From contig NW_005434561.1 in NCBI RefSeq assembly GCF_000315625.1, positions 27,535 through 91,534 on the forward strand: a DNA stretch of 64,000 nucleotides. Reading direction: 5' to 3'. Within the stretch, counting starts at the first letter, position 1. Each line of letters starts with the position of its first letter. The notes under the pieces were generated by a model that did not search any database, was not told the DNA's origin, and worked only from the letters and a program-made list of their open reading frames with translations. The position numbers and the translations under genes were made by a program. Source of the DNA: Guillardia theta CCMP2712 (Eukaryota > Cryptophyceae > Pyrenomonadales > Geminigeraceae). This document shows positions 58,200 to 64,000 of the stretch, piece after piece.

Positions 58200-59000
58200 G
58201 CGCGGCCGACCGCAGCGAATGCCGGGCCCGGCACCGGGTGAGAGCCCTCATCCCCGGTAGGAACTTCTAGAAGAGGTGACGTGGAGCATAACCGTTGCCG
58301 TTACATCCACGTCACCCCTCAGTTTCTATCACCCCTACCCTCCTGTCTCTCCCCCCACCCCCAAGAAAGAATCAGAGGACAATTCGACCCGGTGTACCAC
58401 CTCCAGACCCTGCAAGAACCCTACATTATGCCTGCATAAGTACCCATATTCACAGTACCCCTACCCACCAATGCACTACGTCGTCCACCCTCTACCCTAT
58501 CCTTACTCACCCCACCTACTATGTGTCAACCCAACCACCTACCCTCCAGTTTGATCACTGCAGGGACCTAAGTTCCCCTACCCCTACTCCAAACACCCCT
58601 ACCTCCCTTTATACCCTAGCATCTCACAAGGGGTGTTGTTGTCCACGTCACATTCCGGACCCCTGGTCAGACACCACCCCACATTTGACTTTTACCACCC
58701 CGCAAAACACAGCAGATACCACCCCCACCCCACGATTATCTAGAACAGCCGCAGCCTCCTGTCTCCCTCAGAGCTCCACACAGGTCGCGACATGCACGCA
58801 TGCTGTTGTAGTCCTCCCCTCGCCCGCGATCTTGTGCCCTCCTCCCTTTCCTTCTTCTCCTCCCTTACCTCCATACTTGTTTCGTATTCCTCTCCTCCTT
58901 TTCTTCATACATTCCTTGTTTTCATTTCGTATTTACCTCTGCATACGCTAGTGTCTGCCATTTCTGCTGCATTCTAGACTTTGAGTGATTGTTGTCTTCC
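58200..59000. other. GC-rich island and C-rich gene-free block upstream of GRP94
   Basis: 58200-58250 has GGGCCCGGCACCGGG. 58300-58760 is C-rich on the plus strand (CCACCCC, CCCCTACC), the mirror of the G-rich blocks elsewhere. 58800-58980 is a pyrimidine tract that may serve as GRP94 promoter or 5' UTR. Confidence 0.5.
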
Positions 59001-59095
59001 TGTTCCGCTCAACGTTTCCGCCTTGATATCTGTTTAACGGTAACTGACATGCTGCCTGCAGCACTTTTTTGTTGTTGGATAGTGCGTGGAAGACA

Positions 59096-61766
59096 ATGGG
59101 GGACATCAAGATCCTTCCTATTCTTTCAGCGACGCTCCTCGTTGCTTGCTTGTTGCAGGCATGCTTTATGACGGGTCAGTCTTGTTGCTGGGCTTTGCAC
59201 TCCATTTGACATTCCATTACAGGCGTTCACTGCGACGGAACTCCTGCCGCCTCGGCTACCGCCGATGGGGACCTCGGAACCGACAAGGCTGCCTCGACGC
59301 TCAGCTATGACGGCTTCAGCGCGGAGGAGAAGAAGGCCCTCGAGCAGGGTGGACAAAAACAAGAGTTCCAGGCCGAAGTCGGTCGTCTCATGGACATCAT
59401 CATCAACTCGCTCTACTCCAAGAAGGAGATCTTCTTGCGTGAGCTCATCTCCAACGCTTCCGATGCCCTGGACAAGATCCGCTTCCTCTCGCTCACCGAC
59501 CCCAAGGTTCTTGGAGAGGGTGATCAGTCGAAGTTGGAGATCCGTATCGAAGCTGACAAGGAAGCTGGAACCATCAGCATCAGCGACACTGGTATCGGCA
59601 TGACCCGCGAAGACCTCATGAACAACCTTGGAACTATCGCCAAGTCCGGAACCTCCTCCTTCTTGGAGAAGATGGCCAAGGAGGGCGACATGAATCTCAT
59701 CGGTCAGTTCGGCGTTGGTTTCTACTCCGTGTACCTCGTCGCTGATTCAGTGACCGTCGTCACTAAGCACAACGACGATGACCAGCACGTGTGGGTCTCC
59801 CAGGCGGACGCTTCCTTCACTGTTGCCAAGGATCCCCGCGGAAACACTCTTGGCCGCGGAACCAAGATCACCATGAAGGTGAAGGAGGACGCTACTGAGT
59901 TCCTCGAGGAGGACCAGCTCCGTACCCTCATCAAGCGCTACTCTGAGTTCATCAACTTCCCCATCTACCTCCAGACTACCAAGACTGAGGAGGTGAATCT
60001 GCTGTGCTTGTGACTTGACGTCGTTCGCTGACTCAAGCATGCAGGTTGAGGTTCCTGATGAGGATGCCGAGAAGAAGGATGAGGAGAAGAAGGACGAGGA
60101 GAAGAAGGAGGAGAAGAAGGATGAGGACGTAAGTTGAATTTGCCTGCAGCCAACAACCAGTGCTAATCTTTGACGACAGGATGTTGACGTCTCTGATGTT
60201 GAGGAGGAGGATGAGTCCAAGGAGGACAAGGACAAGCCCAAGACCAAGAAGGTCAAGAAGACCAGTAAGGAGTGGGAGCTTGTCAACGACACCAAGGCCA
60301 TCTGGGTTCGCTCCCCCAGTGACGTGAAGGATGATGAGTACAACAACTTCTTCAAGTCTCTCACCAAGGAGTTCGACGATCCTCTCGACAAGATCCACTT
60401 CACTGCGGAGGGAGAGATCCAGTTCCGCTCCATCCTCTTCATCCCCAAGAAGGCTCCTTCGGACCTCTTCGACAAGCTGCAGACCAAGCAGAACAACCTT
60501 CGTCTCTACGTTCGCCGCGTCTTCATCTCCGACGAGTTCGACGATCTCATGCCAAGATACCTCAGCTTCATCCGTGGTGTTGTTGACAGTGAGGACTTGC
60601 CCCTCAACGTGTCCCGTGAGATGCTCCAGCAGTCTCGTGTCCTCAAGGTTATCAAGAAGAAGCTTGTCAGCAAGGCTCTCGACATGATGAAGAAGCTCTC
60701 TGAGGCTGAGGAGAACGCCATCGAGGCTGAGGAGGAGGAGGACAAGGAGGAGGAGGACAAGGCTAAGGCCGAGGCCGCTGGCAAGGAGGAGAAGAAGGAG
60801 GAGGACAAGGAGGAGGAGGAAGAGGAGGGAGAGAGTGAGGACGGCGAGGAGGCCATCAAGAAGTACAAGGACTTCCACGAGTCCTTCGGCAAGGCCATCA
60901 AGCTCGGCATCATCGAGGACACCAAGAACAGAAAGAAGCTCGCCAAGCTCCTCCGCTTCGAGTCCACCCGCACCAAGGACGGAGAGACCGTCTCCCTCTC
61001 CCGTTATGTGAAGAGGATGAAGGAGGGACAGAAGCACATCTACTACATTGCTGGCGACAGCAAGAAGGACCTTGAGGCCTCTCCCTTCCTTGAGAAGCTC
61101 AAGAAGCGCGGCTACGAGGTCATCTTCATGACCGACCCCATCGACGAGTACGCCGTTCAGCACATGGACGAGTACGAGGACCACAAGCTCATGAACGCAG
61201 CCAAGGAGGACCTTAAGTTCGGAGACAAGGAGGAGAAGAAGGAGAAGAAGAGGAGGGAGAAGGCCAAGGAGAACCTCAAGGACCTCATCGAGTGGTACAA
61301 GAAGCTCCTCGGTGACAAGGTGGAGAAGCTCGTCATCTCCAACCGCCTCACCACCTCCCCCATGGCCGTTGTCACTGGAACCTACGGCTACACCGCTAAC
61401 ATGGAGCGCTTGATGAAGGCCCAGGCCCTCAACGATCCCTCCAGGTACAGCTTCATGGCCTCCAAGAAGACTGTGGAGATCAACCCCTACCACCCTGTAA
61501 TCATCGAGCTCAACAAGAAAGCCAAGGACTCCCCTGAGGACGATGAGACCAAGGACCTCGCCAACGTGCTCTACGACAGCGCTCTCATCACTGCCGGATT
61601 CGACATCGACGACTCGAGCGCCTTCCAGAGCAGGATGCTCAAGATGCTCAAGGCTGGCCTCAAGATCGACGAGGATGCCAAGGTCGAGGAGGAGCCCGAG
61701 GACGACGGAGAGGAGGAGGAGGAGGAGAAGAAGGAGGATTCTGAGGAGAAGAAGGAGGAGCTATAA
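59096..61766 (+). CDS. GRP94: Endoplasmic reticulum Hsp90 (GRP94), four exons
   Basis: ATP-dependent ER chaperone for secretory and membrane proteins. Exons 59096-59174, 59223-59992, 60045-60128 and 60180-61766 join in frame to 839 aa. Residues 1-24 ([19 protein letters not shown]) are a signal peptide cut by the first intron. GHKL ATPase motifs: [16 protein letters not shown] (Glu and Asn), SDTGIGM, GTIAKSG, and [16 protein letters not shown]. An acidic EKKDE linker follows and is partly exon 3. The middle domain has the catalytic-Arg region [21 protein letters not shown], and the dimerisation domain includes [27 protein letters not shown]. The C-terminus is ...EEKKEEL, a KDEL-type ER retrieval signal, not the cytosolic MEEVD. 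Codons are strongly biased to C/G ends (AAG, GAG, CTC), implying high expression. It is the only complete copy; a fragment sits at 56746-57056. Confidence 0.97.
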
Positions 61767-62899
61767 GCGGTGAAAGAATGTTAGATTGATTAAAACCAAG
61801 TAACGAATCTGACTCTCATTCGATTCTTCCTTTCATCTCAACCATCGCTGGTCAATCATGGGGATTCGTTCAACAGTGTTGTCTCTACCTGCCGATAACC
61901 TGAAAGACTACCTTATCCTGATGCCACGCACTCAAAAGAGTGAGCATTCCTGCTCCGTCTGCCCCGCATTTTCCACATCACAGGGATACCAGACGAGATA
62001 CGGCTGGAGACGACATGGCTTGCAAGTACTTACTGCATGATTCATTCAATCCTATCTTTACATCATAGTACACAAAATGCTCTCACACGTGCTCTTTCAT
62101 TCACTCGAGCTTGTGATCGTTGACCAGCGACACGGCAGGTGAGGCGGGGGACGATGACAGCGGCGACTCCTGCTTCGCCCCATTGGCTTCCCCGTCACTC
62201 CCCCAGTAGTCTGACTCTGGTGTCTGCGATGAGTTTGAGACCTTGGCCTCGTCCGCACACTTGTCCGCACACCCGCTCTTCACGCAGCGCCAGCATGGTC
62301 GAGTGTCTCCACACTTGGACTTGAGCTTCCTGCAACGGTCGCATGCCTGCGAAACATTGTGGCGCATCTTCCAGTAGAGCCCAGCATTCTTGCCTAGCGC
62401 GGCGAGCTGCGCCTCCCACTCAGCTCCCTTGTGACAGTCTCTACAGCCTGTCATCCTCCCAGCGCAGCTGGAGCAGGGCCTCTGATCGTCGCACTTGAGC
62501 TTCCTCCTTCGGCAGAACTCGCAAGCACGTTCCACTCTCCTCCTCTTGGTCTGCAAGCCTGTCTCCATGGGGAGGATCTCGCTCAACTTCAGCTCTTGCG
62601 TGTCCAGCGATTGTGTGACCGTCTCTTGGGCATCATGGACGTTCTTTCTCCGGAGGGACTCAGCACGCAAGAGAAACCAAGAGTCTTCGTCGAGAAGGCC
62701 CCCAGATATGGCTGAGGCGTCAAGCATTTCGTCTAGGCCTGATGCAAGCAGCGTGACGTCGTCCGTCTTCTTCTTCGTTGTGTGATCATTTTCTTCGACC
62801 ATCCTGATGGGCAAACCTTGGCACGTCACAGCGCCGAAAGATCACTCTGGTTACCGAGCACGAAAAATCGTAGAGGGAAGGGGAGGAAGGGGAACGGGG
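61144..62899 (-). repeat. Right arm of inverted duplication
   Basis: Counterpart of 55913-57056. It includes the 3' end of the GRP94 coding sequence, its intergenic region (61456-62066, absent from the left arm) and zinc-cluster copy 2 with its upstream flank. As it is uninterrupted and holds the intact GRP94 end, it is the likely source arm. Confidence 0.93.
62101..62802 (-). CDS. Tandem Zn2Cys6-like zinc-cluster protein, copy 2
   Basis: Single-exon 233-aa twin of the gene at 56010-56711 in opposite orientation, with both six-Cys clusters intact (ACEFCRRRKLKC-x5-C-x2-C-x6-C and ACDRCRKLKSKC-x5-C-x2-C-x4-C). Differences are few: MET for TET after SEILP, and GEANGAK for GEFDRAK near the tail. 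It is convergent with GRP94 (335 bp between stops). Both copies keep open frames, so both may be expressed. Confidence 0.82.
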   Translation of the reverse strand: MVEENDHTTKKKTDDVTLLASGLDEMLDASAISGGLLDEDSWFLLRAESLRRKNVHDAQETVTQSLDTQELKLSEILPMETGLQTKRRRVERACEFCRRRKLKCDDQRPCSSCAGRMTGCRDCHKGAEWEAQLAALGKNAGLYWKMRHNVSQACDRCRKLKSKCGDTRPCWRCVKSGCADKCADEAKVSNSSQTPESDYWGSDGEANGAKQESPLSSSPASPAVSLVNDHKLE

Positions 62900-64000
62900 T
62901 GAACGAAAGATTCTAGCAAGGGATCAGAGAGTGTCGAAAGGTGATGGACAAGAGGAGCGGAGGATTGACCGAACAAAGACGGGCTGGGATGAGGATGCAC
63001 TGGATTCGAGGCTGTGCAGAGATTGATTGCGAGCAGGGGGAAAGGGCGGGGAAGGCAATTCAAGGGGAAAGGGATATGGGGGACTAGATGGTACGGGGTC
63101 CAGTACTGTGAGAAACAAGGTAGGGGTCTGTCAGCAGATACGCCCCCTCCTGGGCGAAAATACAATGGATGAGGATATCATGTCAGCATTAACGTAAGCT
63201 TCATTCAAACGATGTTATTTAACCTTCTTTCGGATGATGATGACAAATATGACTGGAGTAAAAAACCCTGACCGTGACAAAAGGATCGCATTGAACCCCC
63301 ATGTCCTCACCAAAAACACTGGGTCCATATGATATCGGTTTGGATTGACCAAGGGTATTTGTATAAAATAACAAAAAACTTCTTGTTCACTTATCAACCC
63401 TATGATTTACACCACTGGTGGCCTTAAACTCAGACCCATAATTATCTTTGTACCAAGATGGATTAAAATAAGTCCATCAGCAACTGTCATCACTGACCCC
63501 TCATGTCATAAGGTCTCAACCTTCGTGGGTAGTCCAACGAACCTCAACAGAACGGGTACTGTCGTATCAGTCTTCCAGGGGTAGTAGCTTCTTCATTCGG
63601 GGGTGGGGTTATCCTTCTCTAAAGGACCCCCCGTGGTCATGTTGAAGGTTGCTGATGTCATCCTCGATTTACCCCTAAAAGGGTGGGAGGGAGGGTATCG
63701 GTCCAAGGTGATCGATTTCTTATCTGAGTCCCTAGTGTATCAGAGCGATGCCCCATACACACTCCAGCATCCTCAAAAGACTTCTTTTCCGGTTTTGCGG
63801 CTTTACTAGGCTTTTCTTTAAAAGACATGGTTTGGTGTCACTGTGCTGACATCGTTTCGTACGAGAGTCAAACAAAGTTGCAGAGTTGAGCTGAAATAGC
63901 AGGAAAGCAGCTAAAAGCAGCACGATAGAGTTCGATTTAAGTGAGATATAGGTAAATTAAGATGGAACTGACTAAAATCTTAAGGGGGGAATGAATGACT
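62900..64000. other. Gene-free right end
   Basis: Mixed G-rich (GGGTGGGG near 63600, 63680) and AT-rich stretches. Short frames here lack protein-like composition. No gene, tRNA or recognisable mobile element seen. Confidence 0.5.

Noticed and set aside
60033-61493. 486-codon minus-strand frame opposite GRP94
   Set aside because: Antisense shadow of a highly biased, Lys/Glu-rich gene whose sense frame carries every Hsp90 motif.

Overview
The window is nuclear DNA of a unicellular eukaryote. Genes are split by short GT-AG introns (about 40-80 nt where I could solve them) and lie close together on both strands. They include an Asn tRNA with a pol III T-run, a cullin, an ER Hsp90 and a Spo11. 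Short introns, moderately GC-rich coding DNA, Zn2Cys6-type regulators outside fungi and many purine/pyrimidine microsatellites suggest an alga, perhaps a cryptophyte such as Guillardia theta. That assignment is inference, since no species marker was matched. Spliced models below were assembled by eye from reading frames and splice sites. Solved junctions are stated; other gene ends are approximate.

Layout. 0-6.5 kb: a minus-strand gene for a secreted protein, tRNA-Asn, a Zn2Cys6/HMG-box regulator and a voltage-gated K+ channel. 7.6-12.5 kb: a plus-strand coiled-coil protein with 198-bp repeats of Sfi1 type, convergent with a sulfotransferase. 12.5-14.6 kb: a G-rich/C-rich gene-free block. 14.7-23.8 kb: EF-hand proline dehydrogenase, a coiled-coil gene, a signal-anchor protein, a short XAP5/FAM50-like protein and a CUL1-type cullin. 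23.8-26.7 kb: non-coding islands and microsatellites. 26.7-34 kb: an NTF2-like membrane protein, a Gln-rich low-complexity protein and two charged proteins. 34-39.7 kb: sparse, with one single-exon gene and one minus-strand gene with a duplicated exon. 39.7-49 kb: PRPP synthetase with a 40-Ala tract, a polytopic class 3 lipase, a Cys-rich signal-anchor protein and a GAT repeat holding a 100-N assembly gap. 50-56 kb: a second signal-anchor coiled-coil gene, then SPO11 directly behind a topoisomerase VIB-like gene on the same strand. 56-63 kb: an inverted duplication of a tandem zinc-cluster regulator gene and part of an ER Hsp90 (GRP94) gene, enclosing a Harbinger-like transposase remnant and the rest of GRP94. 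63-64 kb: gene-free.

The genes are mostly unrelated housekeeping or regulatory functions. The one clear functional pair is the TopoVIB-like gene and SPO11, whose products form the two subunits of the meiotic break-forming enzyme in other eukaryotes. Between genes, GC-rich islands and a shared motif (ACTCAAAGTTAAGTTAAA) recur at several distant sites and look like an undescribed dispersed repeat family.
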